Both the position numbers and the translations under genes were made by a program. A stretch of DNA of 39,711 bases from DASZHJ01 sp035581425. Its GTDB lineage: Bacteria > Pseudomonadota > Alphaproteobacteria > ATCC43930 > CGMCC-115725. The stretch is taken from contig DATJVP010000133.1 in NCBI GenBank assembly GCA_035581425.1, forward strand, positions 1-39,711, in the 5' to 3' direction. The notes beneath the pieces are model-generated. The model made no database searches. It worked only from the letters and a program-made list of their open reading frames with translations, and was not told where the DNA came from. Below are positions 15,365-22,788 of the stretch, in pieces. How positions within the stretch are numbered: position 1 is the first letter of the stretch; each line of letters begins with the position of its first letter.

Positions 15365-15892
15365 ATGTTCAGTCTTGCAGCCGTGCCCGTCCTGGAGACG
15401 GCACGGCTGCGGCTGCGTTTGGCCCGTGAGTCCGACTTCCCCGCTTACGCGGCGATGCAGGGCGATCCCGAGGTCATGCGCTTCCTCAATGGCGGCATCG
15501 GCATGACCGAGCGCGGCGCCTGGCATTCTTTCGCGGTGATGGTGGGACAGTGGGCTATCCGCGGCTACGGCATGCTCATCGTCGAGCCGCTCGTCGGCCA
15601 GCACTTCATCGGCCGCGTCGGCATCTATCATCCGGAATCCTGGCCCGGTCCCGAGCTCGCCTGGACGCTCGCGCGGCCCCATTGGAACAAGGGCTATGCG
15701 ACGGAGGCCGCCGTTGCCATGCGCGATTGGGCCTTCGGCGCGCTGAGCATGCCGCGCCTCATCAGCGTCATCCACCCCGAGAACCTCCCCTCGATCCGCG
15801 TCGCAGAGAAGATCGGCGAGCGGCTCGACCGCAGGATGGAGATCGAGGGGAAGCAGGTGTTTATTTACGCGATCGGCAATCCCGGCGGGTGA
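15365..15892 (+). CDS. GNAT family N-acetyltransferase (RimJ/RimL-like)
   Basis: Acetyl-CoA-dependent N-acetyltransferase of the Acetyltransf_3 type; acceptor unknown (protein N-terminus, small amine or drug). The 175-residue product has the family opening VLETARLRLRLARESDFPAY (about 9-28), the central LAWTLARPHWNKGYATEAA with the Q/R-x-x-G-x-A-type acetyl-CoA site modified to NKGYAT, and the C-terminal HPENLPSIRVAEKIG. ATG 15365 is the only start that fits; the frame continues open upstream inside rpsA. It lacks a visible ribosome site because a hairpin occupies bases 15341-15364, so expression may depend on read-through from rpsA. Confidence 0.88.
   Translation: MFSLAAVPVLETARLRLRLARESDFPAYAAMQGDPEVMRFLNGGIGMTERGAWHSFAVMVGQWAIRGYGMLIVEPLVGQHFIGRVGIYHPESWPGPELAWTLARPHWNKGYATEAAVAMRDWAFGALSMPRLISVIHPENLPSIRVAEKIGERLDRRMEIEGKQVFIYAIGNPGG
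15377..15410 (+). repeat. strong hairpin inside the 5' end of the GNAT gene
   Basis: GCAGCCGTGCC (15377-15387) pairs perfectly with GGCACGGCTGC (15400-15410); inside, GTC/GAC add three more pairs after a bulged C, leaving a five-base loop. It spans codons 5-16 of the acetyltransferase gene, 40 bases after the rpsA stop. It may act as the real rpsA 3' end or block translation; it may also be chance in GC-rich coding DNA. Confidence 0.5.
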
Positions 15893-15898
15893 GGGTGC

Positions 15899-17347
15899 CT
15901 ACCCGTGTTTCACCGCGACCGTCTTGAGCGCGCTGAAGCTGTGGAGCGCCTCGAAGCCCTTCTCGCGGCCGAAGCCGGATTTCTTGACGCCGCCGAAAGG
16001 CAGCTCCACGCCGCCGGCAGCGCCGTAATTATTGACGAAAACCTGGCCCGAGCGCAGGCCGTGCGCCAAGCGAAGCTGACGTCCGCCATCCGCAGTCCAC
16101 ACACCCGCGACGAGACCGTATTCGGTACCGTTGGCGATCGCGAGCGCCTCGTTCTCATCCCGGAAGGGCGTCACTGAAAGCACGGGGCCGAAGACTTCCT
16201 GCTGTGCGATCTCGTGCATCGGCGGCACGTTCGCCAGCAGCGTGGGCGCGACGTAATAGCCGCCGGCGGGCGCATTGGCTGCAATCTTTCCCTCCGCGAT
16301 CACCGGGAGCCCGTCCTCGCGCGCGCGGGCGAGGAAGCCCGTGACGCGTTCTCTCTGCGCGGGGTTGATGACGGGGCCGCAGTCGAGGTCCATGTCGGCC
16401 GCGCCCACGCGAAGCGCCTCAAAGCGGACGGCGACGCCGTCGAGCACCTTGTCGTAGATTTTGCGCTCGACGAGGAGGCGACTTCCGGCCGAGCAGGTCT
16501 GGCCCGCGTTCTGGATGATCGCATTGACGAGCGCGGGATAGGCCGCCTCGAGATCTGCGTCCGCGAAGACGAGTTGCGGTGACTTGCCGCCCAGCTCCAT
16601 CGTGACGGGCCGGTTGTGCAGAGCGGCCGCGGCCTGGACGAGGGCGCCGGTCTCGGGCGAGCCCGTGAAGGAGATGTGGTCGATGCCGGGGTGACCTGCG
16701 AGCGCCGCACCGGCCTCATCGCCGAAGCCCGTGACGATGTTGATGGCACCCGGCGGGAACCCGACCTCGAGCGCGAGCTGGCCCACCGCGAGCACGGTGA
16801 GGCAGGCATCCTCCGCGGGCTTCACCACCGCGGCATTCCCCATCGCGAGCGCTGCCGCGAGCGTGCGGCCCAGGATCTGCGCGGGGTAATTCCAGGGGAT
16901 GATGTGGCCAGTGACCCCCAGCGCCTCGCGGAAGGTCAAGACGGTGTAACCGTCGAGATAGGGGATCGTCTCGCCATGCACCTTGTCGCAAGCACCTGCG
17001 TAATACTCGAAATAGCGCGCGAGCGCCGCCGCATCGGCGCGCGCTTGCTTCATGGGCTTGCCGGTGTCGCGGGATTCGAGCTCCGAGATCCAGTCGTGCC
17101 GATCCGCGATCGCGCGCGAGAGCTTCATCAACAGTCGGCCGCGCTCGGCCGGCGGTACACGGCCCCAGGCGCCCTCGTAAGCAGCGCGCGCCGCGCGCAC
17201 GGCGGCTTCGATGTCGGCGGCACTGCCGCGCGCGATCTCCGCGAAGGGTGCGCCGTCGCTGGGGTTGACCACGGGAATGGTCCCAGCGCTTCCCTCGCGC
17301 CAGGAGCCGCCGATCAAGAGCCGCGCTGGCGGCAATACCAAGGTCAT
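15899..17347 (-). CDS. NAD(P)-dependent aldehyde dehydrogenase (betaine-aldehyde dehydrogenase-like)
   Basis: Oxidises an aldehyde to the acid with NAD(P). The 482-residue product has the nucleotide-binding IIPWNYPAQILGRTLAAALA, catalytic glutamate in TMELGGKSPQLVFADADLEA, catalytic cysteine in NAGQTCSAGSRLLVE, and the C-terminal PFGGVKKSGFGREKG. Closest in style to betaine aldehyde or aminomuconate semialdehyde dehydrogenases, but the substrate cannot be fixed. ATG 17347 has GAGGAGA 6-7 bases upstream; a longer frame to 17392 runs into the preceding gene. It lies 10 bases after the amidohydrolase, so the two are one operon, probably two steps of a small catabolic route controlled by the divergent IclR regulator. 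Tail-to-tail with the GNAT gene (6-base gap). Confidence 0.93.
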   Translation of the reverse strand: MTLVLPPARLLIGGSWREGSAGTIPVVNPSDGAPFAEIARGSAADIEAAVRAARAAYEGAWGRVPPAERGRLLMKLSRAIADRHDWISELESRDTGKPMKQARADAAALARYFEYYAGACDKVHGETIPYLDGYTVLTFREALGVTGHIIPWNYPAQILGRTLAAALAMGNAAVVKPAEDACLTVLAVGQLALEVGFPPGAINIVTGFGDEAGAALAGHPGIDHISFTGSPETGALVQAAAALHNRPVTMELGGKSPQLVFADADLEAAYPALVNAIIQNAGQTCSAGSRLLVERKIYDKVLDGVAVRFEALRVGAADMDLDCGPVINPAQRERVTGFLARAREDGLPVIAEGKIAANAPAGGYYVAPTLLANVPPMHEIAQQEVFGPVLSVTPFRDENEALAIANGTEYGLVAGVWTADGGRQLRLAHGLRSGQVFVNNYGAAGGVELPFGGVKKSGFGREKGFEALHSFSALKTVAVKHG

Positions 17348-17357
17348 CGCTGTCTCC

Positions 17358-18671
17358 TCACCAAGGCAGGATCGGGGGCTGGTAATCTTCAATGCGCTCT
17401 GTCACGCGCAACACCGGGTCGATGCCATAAAGACGGCGCGCGTTCTCGCCCAGGAGCTTTTTTTGGGCCTCCTGCGGCACCTTGTGCTCGGTCATGTGCG
17501 CGAGCGCATCCCAGACATCTTCTGCGTCGTGATGCGGATAATCCGAGGACCAAATTGCTACGGGCTCGAAATCCTTCCAGAGACGGTAGACGAGGTCCTC
17601 GTCGGACTCGAAGCCGATGCAGCAGCGCTCGTAGAAGGCGTCGTAGGGGTCCTTGATCTCGCGGTCCCGCTGGAAGCGGAAGAGATCGTTGAAGTTGCGA
17701 CACTTCGAAAGCACCAGCGGGAGCCAGCTAGCATTCGATTCGAGAACGGCGACCTTGAGCGTCGGGAACTTCTCGAGCCATCCCGTCTGGAGCACGGTCG
17801 CAAGCCAGGTCATCGCCTCCATCACGAAGCCCAGCGTCTCCGAGGTATCGATCGTGGGATCCATCGCAAAGGCGATGTTCGAGACGAACTGCCCCGGCGA
17901 ATAGACGACGGACTCGTCCGTGAAGAGGAGGCCTTGCCCTGAACCGCGAGCCTTCGCCATGCGCTCCGACCATTCAGGGGTCAGCGCCTCGCGCGAGGGG
18001 AAGGTGTGCATGGCGAGGACGACGCCGAGCGCGTCGAACTCGCGCCAGAGCGGATCGAATTCGGGAAGCGTCGGATAGCGCCCGTTCCAGAAGCAGGGCC
18101 GGACGGCCGCCGCACGGAAGCCCAGCTTCGCCACGCGGCGCAGCTCCTCGATCGAGTTCTCGACGCTCTGGATCGGCAGCACCGCGCAGGGAAAGAGCCG
18201 CGTGCGATCGGGCGCGCAGTAGTCCTGGACCCAGTCGTTGTAGGCGCGCGCGAGAACGAGCGCGGCGCCGGGATCGCGCAGCAGGGCGAGGCGGACGAAC
18301 CAGGTCGGGAAGAGCATCACCTGATCGGTGCCGATCGCATCCATGTCCTTGAGGCGCGCGTGGGGGTCGCGACAGCCAAGGAGACGGCCGAATTTCGCCT
18401 GCCACTCCGGCGTTCCCGGCTTGAGCTTTCCCACCTCCTTCTTGCTCCAGCGCGGCCATCCGACCTCGGCGGCGTTCGAGCGCTCCCGCGCGGCCGGCAC
18501 CGCGCGGCCGTTGATGTGCAGGATGTCGGTGTCCGTGTGGAAACAGAACTGCGTCTTGATCCAGGCGCGCTGCTTCTGCGGCACGTACTCCTCCCAGATC
18601 GCGGGAGGCTCGACGACGTGGCTGTCGCAGTCGAAAACGGGAATCGTCTTCGTTGCGCGGTTGCTGCTCAT
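17358..18671 (-). CDS. amidohydrolase family 2 protein (ACMSD-like metal-dependent hydrolase/decarboxylase)
   Basis: TIM-barrel metal enzyme of the amidohydrolase-2 family, which contains hydrolases and non-oxidative decarboxylases of aromatic or muconate-type acids. The 437-residue product has the N-terminal metal motif VFDCDSHVVEP (here D-S-H in place of H-x-H), a central histidine in LAMHTFPS, the C-terminal aspartate in IWSSDYPHHD, and the family ending LLGENARRLYGI. ATG 18671 is preferred over the codon 24 bases upstream because GAGGAGG stands just before it. First gene of an operon with the aldehyde dehydrogenase. An ACMSD-like decarboxylase plus semialdehyde dehydrogenase would fit aminomuconate chemistry, but this is only suggestive. 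Confidence 0.88.
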   Translation of the reverse strand: MSSNRATKTIPVFDCDSHVVEPPAIWEEYVPQKQRAWIKTQFCFHTDTDILHINGRAVPAARERSNAAEVGWPRWSKKEVGKLKPGTPEWQAKFGRLLGCRDPHARLKDMDAIGTDQVMLFPTWFVRLALLRDPGAALVLARAYNDWVQDYCAPDRTRLFPCAVLPIQSVENSIEELRRVAKLGFRAAAVRPCFWNGRYPTLPEFDPLWREFDALGVVLAMHTFPSREALTPEWSERMAKARGSGQGLLFTDESVVYSPGQFVSNIAFAMDPTIDTSETLGFVMEAMTWLATVLQTGWLEKFPTLKVAVLESNASWLPLVLSKCRNFNDLFRFQRDREIKDPYDAFYERCCIGFESDEDLVYRLWKDFEPVAIWSSDYPHHDAEDVWDALAHMTEHKVPQEAQKKLLGENARRLYGIDPVLRVTERIEDYQPPILPW

Positions 18672-18734
18672 GGCCCCTCCTCCTCGGTGCCGCAATACGC
18701 CGCTGGCTCCGGCTTGACGCGGCTTTTCATTTAT

Positions 18735-18749
18735 TGAAATGTGGTTTCA
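18735..18749. promoter_or_regulatory. candidate IclR-type operator
   Basis: TGAAA (18735-18739) and TTTCA (18745-18749) form a perfect palindrome around five bases, in an AT-rich patch between the divergent amidohydrolase and IclR genes. IclR-family operators such as KdgR sites have the TGAAA-N-TTTCA form. It lies 64 bases upstream of the amidohydrolase ATG and 25 before the chosen IclR start. Confidence 0.5.
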
Positions 18750-18773
18750 GTATTCGACGATGACGGGTGCTGC

Positions 18774-19577
18774 GTGTCAAGACGCCTGGAGCCCAGCCTG
18801 CGGAAGAAGCCCGCCTATTTCACGGCGACGCTCGCGAAGGGCCTCGACGTGCTGGAGGCGCTCTCGGCGCTCGAGAGCACCGGCCTTTCGGAGCTCGCCG
18901 AGCGTCTCGGCGTCTCAACACCGACACTCTTCCGAATCCTCGCGACGCTCGCGGAGCGCGGCTTCGTCGAAAAGAATGCGCGGAGCGGCCGCTACCGCGC
19001 GACGCTCAAGGCCTGGGCGATGGGCGCTCTGGTGGCGCGACGGATCACGCTGCGCGAGGTCGCCCGGCCGCATCTCGAGACATTGCTGCGCGAGAGCGAG
19101 GAGGCGCCGCACCTCGCCGTCCTCCAGGGCAACGGGGTCGTCATCATCGACCGGCTGGAAGCGCCACACCCCGTCCGCGTCGACACTTATCTGGGCCTGC
19201 GCGCGCCCGCGCATTGCTCCGCCACCGGCAAGGCGATCCTGGCTTTCCTGCCGAAGCCGGCGCTCGAAGCCGTGTTGGCGGAGCCGCTCGCACGCTATAC
19301 CGCCACGACGAGCGCCGACCGCGCGGCGGTCGAACGGGAACTCACGCTCGTGCGCCAGCGCGGCTACGCGACCAACCAGGAGGAATGGCGCCGAGGGGTC
19401 TGCGCGATCGCGGTGCCGATCCACGGCGTCGGTGGCGAGGCCGTGGGCGCTTTGAGCCTCACCATGCCGACCGAGCGCTTTCAGCGCGGCGGGCTCGAAC
19501 GCCGCTTCCTGAGGCCGCTGCGGCGTGCCACGGCTGCAATCTCGGTCGACCTCGGCGGGCTCGCGCGAGCAGGGTGA
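18774..19577 (+). CDS. IclR family transcriptional regulator
   Basis: Winged helix-turn-helix regulator of catabolic genes with a C-terminal effector domain. The 267-residue product has the HTH at about 20-75 (LSELAERLGVSTPTLFRILA) and the IclR signature region with TYLGLRAPAHCSATGKAILA, then GVCAIAVPIHGVGGEAVGALS near the C-terminus. Start uncertain: GTG 18774 is preferred; an upstream in-frame GTG at 18741 lies inside the candidate operator, so it is unlikely. Divergent from the amidohydrolase-aldehyde dehydrogenase operon, its probable target. An 8-bp hairpin follows the stop. Confidence 0.92.
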   Translation: MSRRLEPSLRKKPAYFTATLAKGLDVLEALSALESTGLSELAERLGVSTPTLFRILATLAERGFVEKNARSGRYRATLKAWAMGALVARRITLREVARPHLETLLRESEEAPHLAVLQGNGVVIIDRLEAPHPVRVDTYLGLRAPAHCSATGKAILAFLPKPALEAVLAEPLARYTATTSADRAAVERELTLVRQRGYATNQEEWRRGVCAIAVPIHGVGGEAVGALSLTMPTERFQRGGLERRFLRPLRRATAAISVDLGGLARAG

Positions 19578-19621
19578 CGAACGACTTGGTAAATTCCATA
19601 CCTCTTTAGGGCTGGGATCGC

Positions 19622-19649
19622 GAGGGGTGAGTGAGCGGAGCCACCCCTC
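19622..19649 (+). terminator. hairpin after the IclR gene
   Basis: GAGGGGTG (19622-19629) and CACCCCTC (19642-19649) form a perfect 8-bp stem with a 12-base loop, 44 bases after the IclR stop. There is no T-run, so it would be a weak or rho-assisted terminator separating the accessory insert from ihfB. Confidence 0.45.
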
Positions 19650-19693
19650 CCGGGGTATGCGCTCTATAACCGCCTCATCTCGCTAGCTTTTTC

Positions 19694-19724
19694 TTGACGC
19701 TAGGGGGCCTCTTTGGCACCCTAG
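19694..19724 (+). promoter_or_regulatory. ihfB upstream region: -35 element and inverted repeat
   Basis: TTGACG (19694-19699) is a good -35 hexamer. It is directly followed by an inverted repeat CTAGGG/CCCTAG (19700-19705/19719-19724), extended inside by GCC/GGC around TCTTT. A -10 box at the normal distance is poor (ACCCTA), so the promoter may need an activator or the repeat may be an operator. The ihfB ATG is 39 bases downstream. Confidence 0.4.
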
Positions 19725-19762
19725 AGGAGAGACGCGCCATAAGCCCGGACAGGGAGCGGGCC

Positions 19763-20047
19763 ATGACAAAGTCGGAATTGATCCAGCGTCTGGCGGAGCT
19801 CAACCCGCATCTCTACCAGCGCGACGTCGAGCGCATCGTCACCGCGATCTTCGATGAGGTGGCAGCAGCGCTCTCGCGGGGGGACAGGGTCGAGCTCAGG
19901 GGTTTCGGCGCATTCTCCGTGAAGCGCCGAGAGGCACGCGTCGGCCGCAATCCCCGCACCGGCGCGAGCGTGCAGGTCGGCGAGAAGCACATCCCCTTCT
20001 TCAAGACCGGCAAGCAGCTTCGCGAGCGTTTGAACCAGGAGTCCTGA
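19763..20047 (+). CDS. ihfB: integration host factor subunit beta
   Basis: DNA-bending nucleoid protein that works as a heterodimer with IhfA in replication, recombination and transcription, notably at sigma-54 promoters. The 94-residue product has the HU/IHF fold with RGFGAFSVKRREARVGRNPRTG (arm region; the DNA-binding GRNPRTG at about residues 62-68) and the C-terminal IPFFKTGKQLRERLN. ATG 19763 has AGGGAG 6-7 bases upstream and gives the family N-terminus MTKSELIQRLA. In alphaproteobacteria it normally follows rpsA closely; here a 4.4-kb insert separates them. A terminator at 20061-20097 follows. Confidence 0.96.
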   Translation: MTKSELIQRLAELNPHLYQRDVERIVTAIFDEVAAALSRGDRVELRGFGAFSVKRREARVGRNPRTGASVQVGEKHIPFFKTGKQLRERLNQES

Positions 20048-20060
20048 GAGATCGTCGAAT

Positions 20061-20097
20061 CTCCGTCCCTGCAGGCGCGGGGTTGCGGAGGTTTTTT
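20061..20097 (+). terminator. rho-independent terminator of ihfB overlapping the next gene's ribosome site
   Basis: CTCCG (20061-20065) pairs with CGGAG (20086-20090), with CCC/GGG pairing further in, and is followed by GTTTTTT (20091-20097). This is the best T-tract terminator in the window. The 3' arm plus next base (GGAGG, 20087-20091) is also the only good ribosome-binding site for the gene starting at 20100. Confidence 0.7.
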
Positions 20098-20099
20098 CG

Positions 20100-20726
20100 A
20101 TGGCGGACGGTATCGCCGCGCGAATTTCCGATCTGAAGCGACGCCTCGCGGCGCTCGACGACGAATGCGGTGACGGCGGCCCCGAGGCGGACGCTGCACT
20201 CGATCGGATCGAGCGCCGCATCGGCGTGCGTTTCCCTGGGGATTATCGGGCGTTCATGTCCGCGATAGGACGGCTCCCGTCGCTCGTTCCGCATTACGGG
20301 ATGGTACCGCCAGGCTTCGCGCCCGGTCATGGACTCGACGCGCCCAAGCCAGCCGACCTCGCAAAGCCCTTTCCCTTCGTCGATGTCTGGCTTTGGGAAG
20401 ACGAGCCTGTCCCACCGCCACAGCCGGGATGGCCCGCGGACGTCCCTCTCGCGCGGGAAATGGTGGATCACGGGGTGCTGCCGCTCGGCACCGATGGCTG
20501 CGGCATGGTGCCGATGTTGGTCGTGACCGGTGCCAAACGCGGTGGGATCTGGCTCTTCACGGATGTCGGCATCGGACCCGACACGATGCACGGGAGCGGA
20601 GCAAGGCCCTCCTCCGCTTTCTTTCTGGATTGGCTGCAGGCGCGGATCGAGGCCTTCGCCGCCGACGAAAACAAATTCCGCAATCCGCCGGGATGGCCGG
20701 ATCCCTGGTGGACCTACGTGTCATGA
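20100..20726 (+). CDS. SMI1/KNR4 (SUKH) family protein
   Basis: A 208-residue soluble protein with the SUKH fold, best seen in IERRIGVRFPGDYRAFMSAI (about 38-57) and the C-terminal FFLDWLQARIEAF. SUKH proteins include many immunity proteins of contact-dependent or polymorphic toxins, and also housekeeping regulators; no toxin gene is adjacent, so an immunity role is not supported. The ATG at 20100 has GGAGG 8 bases upstream, inside the ihfB terminator stem. The stop is 46 bases before lapA. It interrupts the usual ihfB-lapA pair of alphaproteobacteria. Function unknown. Confidence 0.85.
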   Translation: MADGIAARISDLKRRLAALDDECGDGGPEADAALDRIERRIGVRFPGDYRAFMSAIGRLPSLVPHYGMVPPGFAPGHGLDAPKPADLAKPFPFVDVWLWEDEPVPPPQPGWPADVPLAREMVDHGVLPLGTDGCGMVPMLVVTGAKRGGIWLFTDVGIGPDTMHGSGARPSSAFFLDWLQARIEAFAADENKFRNPPGWPDPWWTYVS

Positions 20727-20772
20727 GCGATCTCCTGGTCTTCGGCTGGCGGCAACGGTAAGCTCCGGCCCC

Positions 20773-21087
20773 GTGCGGCTGCTCTATTGGCTCGTCACAC
20801 TCGTCGTGATGTTCGTCGCCGCCGCCTTCGCGGTGGCGAACCGGCAGGACGTTTCCATGAGCCTCTGGCCGTTCTTCGAGCCCGCTCTCGTTCCACTCTA
20901 TTTCGTAATGGGGCTAGCGCTGCTCGTAGGGCTCTTCCTGGGCATCATGATCGCGTGGGCCTGGAGCCTCAGCGCCCGCCGCGCGGCGCGTGCGCGCGCC
21001 CGCCGGATCGAGGGACTTGAGCGGGAGCTCGCGGAGGCGCATCAGCGCCTCAGGCCCACGGCTCCCGTGGTGATCCCGCATAGCTGA
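20773..21087 (+). CDS. lapA: LapA domain (DUF1049) membrane protein
   Basis: A 104-residue inner-membrane protein with two membrane helices (about 1-22 and 40-62), the family motif AVANRQDVSMSLWPF between them, and a C-terminal coiled-coil (RIEGLERELAEAHQRL). In E. coli the LapA/LapB pair helps regulate lipopolysaccharide synthesis; here no lapB is adjacent, only the family is certain. The start is GTG 20773; the next ATG (20809) would remove most of the first helix. No strong ribosome site is visible. Its stop shares one base with the start of the next gene (TGATG). Confidence 0.88.
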   Translation: MRLLYWLVTLVVMFVAAAFAVANRQDVSMSLWPFFEPALVPLYFVMGLALLVGLFLGIMIAWAWSLSARRAARARARRIEGLERELAEAHQRLRPTAPVVIPHS

Positions 21088-22052
21088 TGCGAAACCTGCC
21101 ACCCTATTTTCTTCGCGTCCTCGGGCCCTCGGAGGTCGCTGCGGGCCTCGATTTCGAATCGACGATCGAGGCCTTGCGCCAGATGTTCCGCAGCGGCTGC
21201 GAGGTGCCGGTGCGGCACCATCACACGATGGCGATACCTGGAAGTCCGGATGCAACGCTGCTGCTGATGCCGGCCTGGCAAGCGGGACGCCACATCGGCG
21301 TCAAGCTCGCGACGGTCTTCCCGGGGAACGCCGACAAGGAGCTCCCCTCGGTGATGGGCGAGTATCTGCTCCTCGACGGCACCACCGGCCGCCCGCTCGC
21401 GCTCATGGACGGGCCGATGCTGACGGCGCGGCGGACGGCGGCAACTTCGGCGCTTGCGGCGAAGTACCTCGCTCGACCCGATGCCGAGCGGCTCCTCATG
21501 GTGGGCACAGGCACGCTGGCACCTCACCTGATCGAGGCGCATGCGAGTGTCCGGCCGATCAAGGAAGTGCTGATCTGGGGCCGCAATTTCGAGAAGGCGC
21601 AGAAGCTCGCGCAGCGCGTCTCGCGCCGAAGGCTCCGCATTACCGCGACCGAGGACCTCGCCAACGCCGTGCGCGGCGCCGACATCGTCTCCTGCGCGAC
21701 GCTCGCGACCGAGCCCTTGATCGCTGGGCATTGGCTGAAGCTCGGTTGCCACGTCGATCTCGTCGGCGGTTTCACCCCGAAGATGCGCGAAGCGGACGAC
21801 GAGACGGTGAAGCGCGCCCGCGTCTTCGTCGACACTCGCGAGGGCGCGATGAGGGAGGCCGGCGATATCGTGCAGCCGCTCCGCTCGGGTGCGCTGCGGG
21901 AGGACGACATCGCCGGCGACCTTTTCGACCTCGCGCGCGGCACTCGGGCCGGGCGGCGCTTCCACGACCAGATCACGCTCTTCAAATCCGTGGGGACGGC
22001 GCTCGAGGACCTCGCCGCGGCTCAGCTTGCTTTGGAACGCGCAACCACCTGA
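21087..22052 (+). CDS. ornithine cyclodeaminase / mu-crystallin family protein
   Basis: NAD(P)-dependent enzyme of the OCD/mu-crystallin family, whose members act as ornithine cyclodeaminase, imine reductase, alanine dehydrogenase or iminosuccinate reductase. The 321-residue product has GRHIGVKLATVFPGN (about 67-81), LTARRTAATSALAAKYLAR (about 112-130), the nucleotide fold MVGTGTLAPHLIEAHA, DLVGGFTPKMREADD and LFKSVGTALEDLAAAQLA. The substrate cannot be set from sequence. Translation is coupled to lapA by TGATG. The location between lapA and pyrF is usual in some alphaproteobacteria. Confidence 0.9.
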   Translation: MRNLPPYFLRVLGPSEVAAGLDFESTIEALRQMFRSGCEVPVRHHHTMAIPGSPDATLLLMPAWQAGRHIGVKLATVFPGNADKELPSVMGEYLLLDGTTGRPLALMDGPMLTARRTAATSALAAKYLARPDAERLLMVGTGTLAPHLIEAHASVRPIKEVLIWGRNFEKAQKLAQRVSRRRLRITATEDLANAVRGADIVSCATLATEPLIAGHWLKLGCHVDLVGGFTPKMREADDETVKRARVFVDTREGAMREAGDIVQPLRSGALREDDIAGDLFDLARGTRAGRRFHDQITLFKSVGTALEDLAAAQLALERATT

Positions 22053-22080
22053 CCGCAAGTTGCGTTACTATGGGCGAGCC

Positions 22081-22788
22081 ATGAACCGCCTCAACCCGAT
22101 CCTCTGCGCGATCGACACACCCGACCTCGCGCGCGCCAAAGCGCTCGCCGCGGCTGTCGGTGGCGTGGTCGCGGGGATCAAGCTCGGGCTCGAATTCTTC
22201 GGCGCCAACGGCCCCGCCGGCGTGCGTGAGGTGGCCGACCCGGCGGCTGCGCTCTTTCTCGACCTCAAGCTCCATGACATCCCCAATACCGTCGCGGGCG
22301 CCGTGCGCGCGGCAGCGGTGCTCGAGCCCCTGCTGCTGACGCTTCACGCGGCGGGCGGGCCCGCGATGATGGAGGCGGCGGTGCGCGCGGCCGATGCCGC
22401 AGCGCATGAGGGGAAGCGCCGGATGAAGCTCCTGGGCGTCACGGTGCTGACGAGCCTCGACGAGGGCGACCTCGCCGCCGTGGGCCAGCGGGGACCGGTC
22501 GGCGAGCAGGTTCAACGCCTTGCGCTCCTGGCGCGCGACGGCGGCCTCGATGGCGTCGTGTGCTCGCCGCAGGAGGTGGCGGCGCTTCGCGACCTCTGCG
22601 GCCCGCAGTTTCTGCTGGTGGTGCCGGGCATCCGTCCCGTGGGCGCCGCGAGCGGGGACCAGAAGCGGGTGATGGGGCCGCGGGCCGCGGTGCAAGCGGG
22701 CGCCGATTATCTCGTGGTGGGACGTCCGATCACGGAGGCGCCGCATCCCGCAGCCGCCGCACAGGCGATCCTGAACGAGCTCCGATGA
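22081..22788 (+). CDS. pyrF: orotidine 5'-phosphate decarboxylase
   Basis: Last step of UMP synthesis. The 235-residue TIM barrel has LCAIDTPDLARA at the N-terminus (first active-site aspartate), the catalytic DLKLHDIPNTV with D61, K63 and D66, VVPGIRP, and the phosphate-binding GADYLVVGRPIT. The ATG at 22081 follows GGGCGAG; 28 bases separate it from the upstream gene. The stop overlaps the trpF start (ATGA), so pyrF and trpF are translationally coupled, linking pyrimidine and tryptophan synthesis in one transcript as in many alphaproteobacteria. Confidence 0.97.
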   Translation: MNRLNPILCAIDTPDLARAKALAAAVGGVVAGIKLGLEFFGANGPAGVREVADPAAALFLDLKLHDIPNTVAGAVRAAAVLEPLLLTLHAAGGPAMMEAAVRAADAAAHEGKRRMKLLGVTVLTSLDEGDLAAVGQRGPVGEQVQRLALLARDGGLDGVVCSPQEVAALRDLCGPQFLLVVPGIRPVGAASGDQKRVMGPRAAVQAGADYLVVGRPITEAPHPAAAAQAILNELR

